A DNA stretch of 23,021 nt from a virus: IMG/VR virus record IMGVR_UViG_3300022198_005506, positions 1 to 23,021 of that record. One strand, 5' to 3'. The notes under the pieces are model-generated. The model did not search any database. It was given only the letters and a program-made list of their open reading frames with translations, and was not told the DNA's origin. This document shows positions 7,147-14,806 of the stretch, piece after piece (the first letter of the stretch is position 1; each line of letters begins with the position of its first letter). The position numbers and the translations under genes were made by a program.

Positions 7147-7473
7147 ATGGCTGACAGTGAGAAGTCGGGGGACTCCTCGATTCGGAAGGCGGCTGCACCG
7201 GTTGAGCCGCTGCGGCATTATTTGGTGAAGTTGCAGGGCGGTCCTCCGAAGGTAGTTCGTGCTCGTCGTGACTTGAGTGCTCCGCAGTTGCATCAGGCTT
7301 ACATGGGCTCACTCAGTTTTCGTGGGCGGACTGCAGCGGAGAATCCGGAAGACGAGTTTCCGGAGTGTCGAGTGATGACCGAGGCTGAGGTGACAGGTCC
7401 GACATACCGGCATTTGTTCCAGGCTTCGTCTGTGGATCCGGAGCGGTATCCGAGCATCATTGAGGTGACGTGA
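7147..7473 (+). CDS. Small head-tail region protein, unknown
   Basis: The 108-residue product is soluble with no signal or membrane helix. Its first 20 residues are charged and probably disordered, followed by a compact domain with a strand (LRHYLVKLQGGPPKVVRARRD) and a helix, ending acidic with SIIEVT. GGAG at 7135-7138 lies eight bases before ATG 7147. It is the first gene after the capsid terminator and overlaps the next gene by one base, so it belongs to the head-completion set. Phages often place a head-fibre, capsid-associated or connector protein here, but I cannot name the family. Confidence 0.7.
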   Translation: MADSEKSGDSSIRKAAAPVEPLRHYLVKLQGGPPKVVRARRDLSAPQLHQAYMGSLSFRGRTAAENPEDEFPECRVMTEAEVTGPTYRHLFQASSVDPERYPSIIEVT

Positions 7474-7790
7474 TGGCATCCTGCCTGAGTTGTGCCGAGC
7501 TAGAAACGAAGATTTGCGATTTGGCTGCGAAGCTGGCGAGTGATCCGGGCTGCGCCGGGATCAAGAAGAGCGAAGCGGGCATTTCTCACGACACGACGGC
7601 ACAACTTCAGGGGATGCGTACAGCGTTGGATGTTTACCGGCAGATGTGGGACGACAAGGACTGTGCATCGCAGACCACCGCGAATCAGTTGTATGAGTTC
7701 GTTCAGACGCCGTGTATTTCGCAGGTATCATGCGGTACGACTTGTCGACCGACGCGTCGGATCGTTTCAGGGCGGAGATACCGTCGATGA
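7473..7790 (+). CDS. Possible head-tail connector protein, small
   Basis: The 105-residue product starts at ATG 7473, overlapping the previous stop as TGATG, with GAGGTG at 7462-7467 as ribosome binding site. It is mainly helical in its first 75 residues, with six or seven cysteines, and ends in a basic tail (TRRIVSGRRYRR). A GTG start three bases earlier is possible. Small helical proteins in this place are often the first connector ring under the portal, but no diagnostic motif is visible and the sequence could be another head-completion factor. It overlaps the next gene as ATGA at 7787-7790. Confidence 0.65.
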   Translation: MASCLSCAELETKICDLAAKLASDPGCAGIKKSEAGISHDTTAQLQGMRTALDVYRQMWDDKDCASQTTANQLYEFVQTPCISQVSCGTTCRPTRRIVSGRRYRR

Positions 7791-8431
7791 GTTGCTGCGA
7801 CGTGAATTGTGATTGCGACTTGTGGTTGAATGGCAACTGCAACCCGCAGTCGATTGTTCACAAGTACTGCGGAGTGCAGACAAGTCTGTTGAAGGCGTCT
7901 GTTCAGCAGATGCCGAATGACTTTGCGCGTCCGGATCAGGGCGTGTACGGTCAGGACAGGATCTTCACATTCAGCAGGAACGAAGCGGACATTGAGAGCG
8001 GTCCTTCTGCCGTGGTGACGTATGAGGGCGACGACTGGCAGGTTTACCGGGCTGTGCCAGTCACGTCCTTTTGCGTCTGGCAGTTATGGGCGAGGAACGT
8101 GGCGTTGTGTTTCAGTTTGACCGAGCCGGTGTTTGTTTACGGCGTTGAGAACTGTGATGTGGCGTGCGATCTGGAGACCGAGGCCAAATTGGAGGATCGT
8201 TGTTTTGGCCGGCTGATAGTGGACGGTGGCTCTCGTGGGTATGACAACGAGGCGATCGAGATGCAGATCAGTCGATCGTTGACGATTGATCGATGGCCTG
8301 TGGGCGAGCATCCGGAGTCTCGGCACCGGCTGAAGGTCGGCGGGAAGTGGTATCGGGTGTTGCAGTTCACGGACAACGGCAGGTTCGTTCCATACACATT
8401 GCAGGTTGAGCGGATCGATGTTTCGTGTTGA
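7787..8431 (+). CDS. Cysteine-rich head-tail joining protein, possible head closure
   Basis: This 214-residue product starts at ATG 7787 within an ATGA overlap and has GGCGGAG just upstream. It begins MSCCDVNCDCD and carries 12 cysteines in total. The C-terminal 40 residues (HRLKVGGKWYRVLQFTD then YTLQVERID) form a beta-rich section resembling the ends of head-closure or head-tail adaptor proteins, which plug the portal channel after packaging. The middle is also strand-rich. Gene order (capsid, connector, this gene, neck-like protein, tail terminator) supports a joining role, though it is about twice the length of typical stoppers. The cysteine cluster suggests metal binding or disulfides. 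Confidence 0.6.
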   Translation: MSCCDVNCDCDLWLNGNCNPQSIVHKYCGVQTSLLKASVQQMPNDFARPDQGVYGQDRIFTFSRNEADIESGPSAVVTYEGDDWQVYRAVPVTSFCVWQLWARNVALCFSLTEPVFVYGVENCDVACDLETEAKLEDRCFGRLIVDGGSRGYDNEAIEMQISRSLTIDRWPVGEHPESRHRLKVGGKWYRVLQFTDNGRFVPYTLQVERIDVSC

Positions 8432-8966
8432 GGTTGAATTCAGAGATCACACAAACGAGGTTATGCTCGAATTGTCGGAGCGATTGGGAGCACTCTGCGC
8501 GGCTGGTGCAGTTGAGTTAGCAGGTAATTACAGGCAGTACCTGACACGCCGGCGGGCGAAGCCGCACAGTCCGAAGGGTGGCATTCCGATTGCGTATAAC
8601 GGTCCGAAGTATGCAAGTTCTGATGAGCGGTACAGGTTCGATGAGGAGATGGATTCCGGGTTGAAGAACAACCGCCCGGAGACGGGTTTTGCGAAGGTGC
8701 AAACGGACTTTCTGGCGAATTACATTTCCTCGGACGGTGGATATATTGGGTTCCGGCGTGACGGGCATGTAGCGAGGCGATCGCAGAACTATCTGATCGG
8801 GTGGGACAACCGGATGTCTGGCGGTCGCACGGATCAGGGAACTGACCCGAGGCCGTGGATCAAGCCGATTTATCAGAGGTACAGGATACGAATTGGTGCG
8901 AATTTACGACGGCAGATGAAGTCTGGTGCATTTCGTAACACCAGGGTTGATGGAGTCCCATTTTGA
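8418..8966 (+). CDS. Neck or tail-completion protein, HK97 gp10-like (tentative)
   Basis: The 182-residue product overlaps the previous gene by 14 bases. ATG 8418 is preferred to TTG 8406. The N-terminus has a strand (FRVEVEFRDHT), then one long helix (VMLELSERLGALCAAGAVELAGNYRQYL), then a basic glycine- and proline-containing linker. This order is the usual one for HK97 gp10-type neck proteins that sit between head stopper and tail terminator. The rest (DGGYIGFRRDGHVARRSQNYLIGWDN) is strand-rich and basic, and the product is longer than most members. The identification rests on layout and position only. Confidence 0.5.
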   Translation: MFRVEVEFRDHTNEVMLELSERLGALCAAGAVELAGNYRQYLTRRRAKPHSPKGGIPIAYNGPKYASSDERYRFDEEMDSGLKNNRPETGFAKVQTDFLANYISSDGGYIGFRRDGHVARRSQNYLIGWDNRMSGGRTDQGTDPRPWIKPIYQRYRIRIGANLRRQMKSGAFRNTRVDGVPF

Positions 8967-8974
8967 AAGGCGTC

Positions 8975-9139
8975 ATGGGGATGCGAAAGTATTTGGTTTT
9001 TGGTTTGGGTTCGGTTGTTGAGTATCATGCCCGCAGTTGTGAGCACGCAGAGTTGCTGCTGGTTCAGGACTTCCCGGACGTGGATGTGTTTTCTGGTTCG
9101 GTGGTGGTAATTGCTGCTGAGTATTGTGAGGCAGAGTGA
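8975..9139 (+). CDS. Small 54-residue head-tail region protein
   Basis: This short frame fills the gap between the neck-like gene and the tail-terminator gene. GAAAGG at about 8965-8970 precedes ATG 8975, and the TGA at 9137-9139 overlaps the next ATG as TGATG, the same coupling used elsewhere here. The product begins MGMRKYLVFGLGSV and contains an alternating hydrophobic run (VFSGSVVVIAAEY), with two cysteines and an acidic end. It is too small for a confident fold; the second ATG at 8981 is an alternative start. Function unknown. The tight packing with both neighbours is the main evidence that it is real. Confidence 0.65.
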   Translation: MGMRKYLVFGLGSVVEYHARSCEHAELLLVQDFPDVDVFSGSVVVIAAEYCEAE

Positions 9140-9534
9140 TGCCGTGCTGTGTGTTTGATGCGTTCAAGCAGGCACTGACAGGTCTGTCTGGCAATCCGAT
9201 TGCGGTGGACGAGTATTACGATGGCGTGAAGCAGAATTCCGACTCCGGTCGGTACTGTGTGATTTCTTCGTCGGTTACATCGGGCGTTGTAACGACAGAC
9301 GCAGTAGAAGAGGTCCACAGGGTCAGCATCTCGGGTTATTTTGAGGTTGAGCATTCGGCTGAGGCGGAGGTCTTTCGGGGCTTGCTGCAGTCGTTTGTAT
9401 TTCAGCCGGGATGTTTGAGTCTTGGGGAATGCGGCTGTTTTTGTGTACGATCGCGTGGTAATTTGCAGCGAGTTTCACGGAGAGACGCGCTGCAGGTGTC
9501 AGTCACTTTGACTGGTACGATGACTGGCATATAA
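9139..9534 (+). CDS. Probable tail terminator protein
   Basis: The 131-residue product sits directly before the tail tube gene. Tail terminators cap the growing tail tube once it reaches tape-measure length and then bind the head connector. The sequence fits the usual shape: an N-terminal helix (VFDAFKQALTGL), strands around GRYCVISSSV and HRVSISGYFEVEHS, a helix in AEAEVFRGLLQSF, and a final strand DALQVSVTLTG typical of the end of this fold. It begins MPCC and has seven cysteines. ATG 9139 overlaps the preceding stop. The assignment is from order and predicted secondary structure. Confidence 0.6.
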   Translation: MPCCVFDAFKQALTGLSGNPIAVDEYYDGVKQNSDSGRYCVISSSVTSGVVTTDAVEEVHRVSISGYFEVEHSAEAEVFRGLLQSFVFQPGCLSLGECGCFCVRSRGNLQRVSRRDALQVSVTLTGTMTGI

Positions 9535-9546
9535 GGAGAGAACACG

Positions 9547-10002
9547 ATGCCATTTGCTGCTGGAACTCTTTGCTGCTCACAGGGAATGTGTGTGCTGCTT
9601 TATGCGAACAGCACGTGGGACAAGATACCACATGTGACACAGATGGCATTCAGTGAGACTGCCAGTACACCAAAACTTGTGACGAGCGATTCTTTTGGCC
9701 GCGAACTGTCGCTGTGCGGCACCGTGAGCACGACAGGAAATCTGTCAATCGCATGTCACGATGGCGTTGCTCCAGAGTTTTGCATCAATCAGTTGGTGAC
9801 ACTTCGATGGGCAATTGATTGTGATCAGATCTGGAGCGGTGGTGCTGCTCTGGGAGTTCCAATAGGAACTTACTATGAGGCGATTGTTCGCATCACCAGC
9901 AAGCCGATTGACATGAATGCTTCTCAGGCTGGTGCCACACTGTTCAACTACGGTTGGGAAGTTGTATCGTGGATACACCAAGGGGCTTGTGGCGGTGGCT
10001 GA
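9547..10002 (+). CDS. Major tail protein (tail tube)
   Basis: The 151-residue product would stack as hexameric rings to form the flexible tail tube. It has the beta-sandwich look of tube proteins: ETASTPKLVTSDSFGRELSLCG at the start, TTGNLSIACHDG in the middle, and the closing stretch YEAIVRITSKPIDM followed by GATLFNYGWEVVS, a common ending for tube subunits. AAGGAG at 9533-9538 is a strong ribosome binding site eight bases before ATG 9547, in keeping with high copy number. It lies immediately before the chaperone and tape-measure genes. The C-terminus ends GACGGG. Seven cysteines are present, which is high for a tube protein. Confidence 0.8.
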   Translation: MPFAAGTLCCSQGMCVLLYANSTWDKIPHVTQMAFSETASTPKLVTSDSFGRELSLCGTVSTTGNLSIACHDGVAPEFCINQLVTLRWAIDCDQIWSGGAALGVPIGTYYEAIVRITSKPIDMNASQAGATLFNYGWEVVSWIHQGACGGG

Positions 10003-10022
10003 CATTTTGAAATGAGGTTCAG

Positions 10023-10556
10023 ATGATTACTGAAGTTTCCGTAGGCGATCGGAAAATCAGAATTGTCCCGAGAGTCCTGCAGGATTATCTGGACAAGGTT
10101 GATTACATCAAGAGTCGCCGCGAAGACCCTTGGGCATTGCTCAGGGGTCTTCCCACTGAGATGAACGTGAGTGACTACACGTCATTCGTTGAAATCGCGG
10201 TATCGACGTGTCATTTGTACTCGTCCTCAGTGACACGGCAGGAGGAACAGCGATTTGATGATTCGCTGGAGGGCTTGATGTTCTCTATTGCCTGCGGGAT
10301 CGCTGCTGCTGAGCGTTCGGCGAAGTCTTCGGCTCAGACATACGCAGATAAGATTCGCCCGAAGCGATTGGAGATTGATGCTTGGAAGCGGCGTGTCAAT
10401 GATGCGTTGAAGCTGTGGAGGGAGGCTACCGCAGATGAGCGGAACCAGATCCAGGCAGCGCTGAGCATTGCAGACACAAGGAATGCGGCAAAAAAATCCG
10501 ATGGCCCGCCCGAGAGCGAAGCAGCAGCGGAGACGGGCCAAAAACAGTCAGCATGA
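10023..10556 (+). CDS. Tail assembly chaperone, G-like (zero-frame product)
   Basis: The 177-residue product lies between the tube and tape-measure genes, the fixed place of the lambda gpG-type chaperone that coats the tape measure during tail assembly. It begins with a strand pair (VSVGDRKIRIVPRVLQDYL) followed by helices such as SLEGLMFSIACGIAAAE. The C-terminal 25 residues are low-complexity and polar. At codons 157-158 the mRNA carries A AAA AAA followed by a hairpin, so a fraction of ribosomes should shift to the -1 frame and make a longer G-T protein of about 232 residues. The TGA overlaps the ATG of the T-like frame. Assignment is strong from order plus the recoding signal. Confidence 0.85.
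   Translation: MITEVSVGDRKIRIVPRVLQDYLDKVDYIKSRREDPWALLRGLPTEMNVSDYTSFVEIAVSTCHLYSSSVTRQEEQRFDDSLEGLMFSIACGIAAAERSAKSSAQTYADKIRPKRLEIDAWKRRVNDALKLWREATADERNQIQAALSIADTRNAAKKSDGPPESEAAAETGQKQSA
10490..10540 (+). promoter_or_regulatory. Programmed -1 ribosomal frameshift signal
   Basis: Seven A bases at 10490-10496 are in register as A_AAA_AAA relative to the chaperone frame, the X_XXY_YYZ pattern. After a five-base spacer (10497-10501), TGGCCCG at 10502-10508 can pair perfectly with CGGGCCA at 10534-10540, a 7-bp stem with a 25-base loop. The -1 frame then runs without a stop from 10496 to the TGA at 10718-10720. This matches the conserved G/G-T recoding of siphovirus tails. Efficiency cannot be judged from sequence. 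Confidence 0.88.
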
Positions 10557-10720
10557 CATCCAATGTTGAAGAGCAGTTTTGGGGGCAAAGAATTGACGAG
10601 TGTCCGTACTTGTCAATTGCGATAGCAGTCAGCCGGGAAGCTGGGATCACACTGGAAGAGGCAAAGTCGCTAACATACGTCGAGGCTTTGCAAGCATTGG
10701 GAGCAGTGTGCTATGGCTGA
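10553..10720 (+). CDS. T-like chaperone extension, made by frameshift (and possibly its own ATG)
   Basis: This 55-codon frame begins with an ATG overlapping the G-like stop (ATGA) but is continuous in the same frame back to the slippery site at 10490-10496. Its main product is therefore expected to be the G-T fusion, with 74 residues added after Lys158 of the chaperone. The segment reads as a helical domain (IDECPYLSIAIAVSREAG, then TLEEAKSLTYVEALQALGAV), like the lambda T domain that recruits tail tube subunits. It overlaps the tape-measure start by eight bases. Separate translation from ATG 10553 is possible but has no strong ribosome binding site. Confidence 0.8.
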   Translation: MTSNVEEQFWGQRIDECPYLSIAIAVSREAGITLEEAKSLTYVEALQALGAVCYG

Positions 10721-13622
10721 TGGCGATTCATTACTTGATGTGTTCGTTCGCGTGTTGCCACAGGAAGGTGATCTTGAGGCAATTCGGGAACACTTGCAGA
10801 ACACTGTCGCTGAAACTACCAGAGCATTTAATCAGCTTGGCAATCAGGCAAATGCACTTGCCCGCCGACAGGATTTCATCCGTAATCAGGGTCGCCGCGG
10901 CTCTGGACCGGCACAGAGGAGTCCAGAAGAAGAAGCCGCACGCCGTGCCCAGGATGAATTTCAAAGTTTGCGAGCGCAGGTCGGGAACGACATCGGCACA
11001 TTGCAGAAGCAGTTGTCTTCATTGCGTGCAGGCGGCTTGCTGACTGACTTGCAAGGCGTTCGCGAGGCTTTCAAGGAAGTAAGCCGTCTGCAGATCAATC
11101 TGTCGGACGGTAACGCAGAAATTGAGATCGAGCAGCGAATTGACCAGTTGCTGGATCTGCGACGCGTTCTGGAAACTATACAGGAACGCGCATCCGACGG
11201 CGGTGGAACATCGACGCCAGTCGAGGGCAATTTGATTGCTGCCCAGAAGCAAGCGAGAAACCTGAAGTCTGAAATTAGTATTGTTCGTCGTGAACTGAAA
11301 GACTTGCGTGCGCCAGAGTTGAAGAAAAGTCTGGAGAGTTCATCGGTCGAATTGGATCGATTGATCGTGCAGATGCGCGAGATGGATGACACGGGTTTGA
11401 CTGCTGGTGCCATTGAGCCGTATTTGGCTCAGTTGCGAAACATTCGTGCTACTGTTTTGTCGATCGGAGACGCCCAGCAGCAGGTGTCGCAAACACAGAA
11501 AAAAGCACTTGATAGATTGTTTGATCTTGAGAACGAACGACTTGCGCTTCAGGACCGTATCAAAGATTTTCCTCCGGGGGTGCTTTCAAAAGACGATCGC
11601 ATAATAATCCAAGGGGTCAACAATGATTTGAGCATGTCGATACGGCATTTGGATGAAATGAGAGCAAGGATCAATGGTACAGCAGAAAGTTGGGACAATT
11701 ACGAACAGGCTCTTAAAAAAGTGGTCTCTAATCAAATGCGCCTTACAGGGCAGTTTGACAGGGTTCGTGCTGCTGGAGTTTCATTCAACACGCTGAGCAA
11801 CAATGCGTATCAGTTGGGACAGGCATTTGAAGATGCCGCAATTGGTTATCAGTTGAATGGAATTGCTGGTGCGGTGAGAGGTGCGTCGAACAATGTGTCG
11901 TTTCTGCTGAACGACCTATCGCGGATACCAGCAATTCAGACCCGCGTTGGCGCATTGTTTAAGTTGAGCGAAAAAGCATCTGAGGCTGTAATTCCGGCTG
12001 TGTCTGGTATTGGTGCTGCACTGGCAATCACAGTCCTGCCGCCGATGATCGAATGGTTGCAAACGCTGAACGACATTGAGTACGGGTTCAATGATTTGGC
12101 GGACAGGATCAAACGTCAGTTTGAAGACATTGATTTGGAGATCAATGTCTCTTTGGATGAACAAGAACTGAATCGAGATCTTCAGAAGATGGAGTCAGTT
12201 CGGGACGTCTTAGAGCGTATTGACGAATTGCGACTGCGATCAGAAGAGATTGTGTTTGAGGTAAGAGCACAGGTTGAAGATCTTCTGACTGCTCCAGCGA
12301 CGCGTCTTTTCCAGCGTGACTTACAGCGGTTTTCTGATGATGTGCAGAAACAAGTTGACAGCCTGCAGAGAAAAATCGACACAGGTGCTTTTTCGGAAGG
12401 TCTTCGTGCAGATTCAGGTCTTGGTCTCGGCGGCGTTGACTTCAGTCCGTCAGAGGTGAGGAGAATTCTAGGGCAAACTGAAGCACAGATTGGTCGATTC
12501 AAAGAAATACAAGCTCTGATAGACATCATCAATCAGGGCGTCGTAAGCATCAACCGGAATGCACAGGATGGAATCCTTAACGCCAATGCAATTCGGCAAA
12601 CCCGAGATGACATTGCAAAACTGAATGAACGGCTTAAATCCACTTCATCCGAACTCACAAAGTCAGACAAGATTACGTTTGATAAAGCAACTGAGTCAGC
12701 AAAAGTACTTGAAGAACGACTGAATAAATTGGTCGAGCCGGCCAGACAATTTGAGTCTCTTGTTGGTGAGCAGTTGACCGCAGCAATTGATGCCGCTGAT
12801 CGAAAAACAAAAGAACTTGCAGCAACACAAGCCGTTTTGCGAGGGCAACTGGAGGGCACCGCCACTGAGTATGATCAGATGGTGCTTGATGTCGGCGAGT
12901 TGGCTCGGCAGTATCAAACATTGATTGATAGCACCATCAAGTTCTACGAGAGCACTGGTGTTGCTGGAGATCGACTGAAGGAGCTGAGAGACAAACTGAG
13001 CAGTGAGGCAGCATTTAATGTTGAGAATGAGATTCTGCGAGACCAGAATGACATCGTCGAGAAGCTGACAAGAGCCGAAGAGCGGTTGGCTGAACTGCGA
13101 GAAAAGAAACAGAACCGAGAGAGTCAGCAGATCAATCTTGATCGTTTCACCACAGCGATTCAGGAGGCAGCGCTGTCACTTGATGAAACCGGATTGGATA
13201 AGAACACTTCTGCGATTCAAGATCTGACACAGGAGATCGAGCGATTGCAGGATGCGTTGTTCAAAATCAATCAAGCGCAGGATGCTGTGCGGACTGGTGC
13301 CGGCGTGGATGTATTTCAGCAAATCGCATTGAGCAGGACTCCACGGCAGCAGATACCCGGTGTGCTGGCCGGAGCGTTCGGAGGTCAGATTGGCGGATTG
13401 CTGGCTGGTTTCGATGCGTTTGCACAGATGCCAAAACGCTTGGTCGGTCCGGCGGAGCAGCAGCGTGAGTTCTTGAGGCAGACTGCAAGTGAAAATCTTG
13501 TCAGGGATTTCACAGCGGCCCTCAATGATACGTTGACCGATGTTCTAAAGAAGCAGCCGATCCGGATCGACAAGCAGTGGCAACCGGAATTTGAAGCACC
13601 GGTATCAAGGATTTCACAGTAA
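10713..13622 (+). CDS. Tape measure protein
   Basis: The 969-residue product is the longest in the window. It sets tail length by spanning the tube during assembly, and is ejected with the DNA. By the rule of about 1.5 angstroms per residue, it predicts a tail near 145 nm. Long, charged, glutamine-rich coiled coils cover most of residues 1-400 and 450-840. One hydrophobic block near residues 424-450 (VIPAVSGIGAALAITVLP) could cross the host membrane. The C-terminal 100 residues are glycine- and alanine-rich. I see no lysozyme or peptidase motif. ATG 10713 overlaps the T-like frame. The gene ends TAATG, coupling it to the next. Confidence 0.88.
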   Translation: MADGDSLLDVFVRVLPQEGDLEAIREHLQNTVAETTRAFNQLGNQANALARRQDFIRNQGRRGSGPAQRSPEEEAARRAQDEFQSLRAQVGNDIGTLQKQLSSLRAGGLLTDLQGVREAFKEVSRLQINLSDGNAEIEIEQRIDQLLDLRRVLETIQERASDGGGTSTPVEGNLIAAQKQARNLKSEISIVRRELKDLRAPELKKSLESSSVELDRLIVQMREMDDTGLTAGAIEPYLAQLRNIRATVLSIGDAQQQVSQTQKKALDRLFDLENERLALQDRIKDFPPGVLSKDDRIIIQGVNNDLSMSIRHLDEMRARINGTAESWDNYEQALKKVVSNQMRLTGQFDRVRAAGVSFNTLSNNAYQLGQAFEDAAIGYQLNGIAGAVRGASNNVSFLLNDLSRIPAIQTRVGALFKLSEKASEAVIPAVSGIGAALAITVLPPMIEWLQTLNDIEYGFNDLADRIKRQFEDIDLEINVSLDEQELNRDLQKMESVRDVLERIDELRLRSEEIVFEVRAQVEDLLTAPATRLFQRDLQRFSDDVQKQVDSLQRKIDTGAFSEGLRADSGLGLGGVDFSPSEVRRILGQTEAQIGRFKEIQALIDIINQGVVSINRNAQDGILNANAIRQTRDDIAKLNERLKSTSSELTKSDKITFDKATESAKVLEERLNKLVEPARQFESLVGEQLTAAIDAADRKTKELAATQAVLRGQLEGTATEYDQMVLDVGELARQYQTLIDSTIKFYESTGVAGDRLKELRDKLSSEAAFNVENEILRDQNDIVEKLTRAEERLAELREKKQNRESQQINLDRFTTAIQEAALSLDETGLDKNTSAIQDLTQEIERLQDALFKINQAQDAVRTGAGVDVFQQIALSRTPRQQIPGVLAGAFGGQIGGLLAGFDAFAQMPKRLVGPAEQQREFLRQTASENLVRDFTAALNDTLTDVLKKQPIRIDKQWQPEFEAPVSRISQ

Positions 13623-14806
13623 TGCCAGCAAAACTCATGCGAACTGGCTACACATACGCCGTTAAAGAGGTTGCTCCACAAATGCAGCCATCGGTGTCTG
13701 GGCTCACTTCGTCTGCAGAACGCCAGTTCATATTACCATGTCAGTATGCGCAGGACTTTGGTCTTCGCGCATTGGGCAAGTTTTACAAGCCAGCAACCTT
13801 TGAGACGCCAGAATTACCAGTCGAATATCCGATCGATACATATAATGTTGGTACAAGCCAGTGGACAACAAGGTATCCACAGCAACTCCGATTGCGCGCT
13901 GTTGGATTTCGTGTTGAACCACCTTCAGATGCCTGCTTCAACAATGACTATGTGTTTCGAGAGGATGATGACTTTGCCATTCTCCCCGGCACAGTCAAAA
14001 ACATTGGGAATGTTGAACAATTATCAAGACACTGGAAGATGGCAGCAACCAGTGATCCCAATGAACTCCCCACAGCAATTAACAATTCGTGTTGCACGTG
14101 TGTTGTTGTTGTTGAATATCAGGAACAGTGGTGGCAGTGCCTTTGGACTGACGCAGTCACCACCACAGAGACAACAGGTGCAATTCCGTGGCTCAATGAG
14201 ACGGCATTTAGAATTGACCGCGTTGCATCATACGAACTGTTTACACGTCCCAGTCGTTCTCTTGTTTGGGATGGCAAGACACCGCCAGACGATCAGATTG
14301 GCCCAGACAGTCATGCTGTTGTGATCATCCCGAGCGCAGAGGTGACTGTTGAGTGGCACAACATTCCGGTTGCAAGGCTGTGCGAACTGGAGACTCATCT
14401 GAACTGTTTCCGCAACACGGTGAATAGCAGTGTTCCAACACTGTTCAACAGATGTCCATGTAGTCAGTCACTGCTTGCAGGGGAGAACTGTGACACGCCG
14501 GCAGAAGGAACAGATTGTCAGTACGAACCAGAGACACTGCTGTTTGTTGATTACGCTGAAGACAAGAATCGACGAACGAACATGTTTGGTCCAATGGACA
14601 CCACGACATTGGTTCTGACATTCAAGCACAAGCGTATCACTACGGCACTGGATCAGGTCGTTGGGCACAACCATTTGCTGTACGACAAGGTGATGGGCGC
14701 TGTTGATGACGATTGGCGACGTGTGAAGGTGCAGGGCGGTACAGACATGTTTCCACTCAAAGACTTCAACAAGATGTTCAAAATGGAAAGCGTTTGCCCG
14801 CCATGA
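13622..14806 (+). CDS. Probable minor tail or distal tail protein
   Basis: The 394-residue product follows the tape measure with a TAATG overlap, where siphoviruses place the distal tail protein that starts the baseplate or tip. The sequence is soluble and rich in strands, aromatic residues and threonine, with 12 cysteines including SCCTC in the middle. Segments such as HAVVIIPSAEVTVEWHNI and TTTLVLTFKHKRI look like beta-sandwich strands. No enzyme motif is visible. Codon use is richer in CAA, ACA and CCA than the head genes. It is a virion component by position; a specific distal-tail family cannot be claimed. Confidence 0.6.
   Translation: MPAKLMRTGYTYAVKEVAPQMQPSVSGLTSSAERQFILPCQYAQDFGLRALGKFYKPATFETPELPVEYPIDTYNVGTSQWTTRYPQQLRLRAVGFRVEPPSDACFNNDYVFREDDDFAILPGTVKNIGNVEQLSRHWKMAATSDPNELPTAINNSCCTCVVVVEYQEQWWQCLWTDAVTTTETTGAIPWLNETAFRIDRVASYELFTRPSRSLVWDGKTPPDDQIGPDSHAVVIIPSAEVTVEWHNIPVARLCELETHLNCFRNTVNSSVPTLFNRCPCSQSLLAGENCDTPAEGTDCQYEPETLLFVDYAEDKNRRTNMFGPMDTTTLVLTFKHKRITTALDQVVGHNHLLYDKVMGAVDDDWRRVKVQGGTDMFPLKDFNKMFKMESVCPP

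Noticed and set aside
10713-13622. Lysozyme or peptidase domain inside the tape measure protein
   Set aside because: No catalytic motif was found; the sequence is coiled coil with one hydrophobic block.
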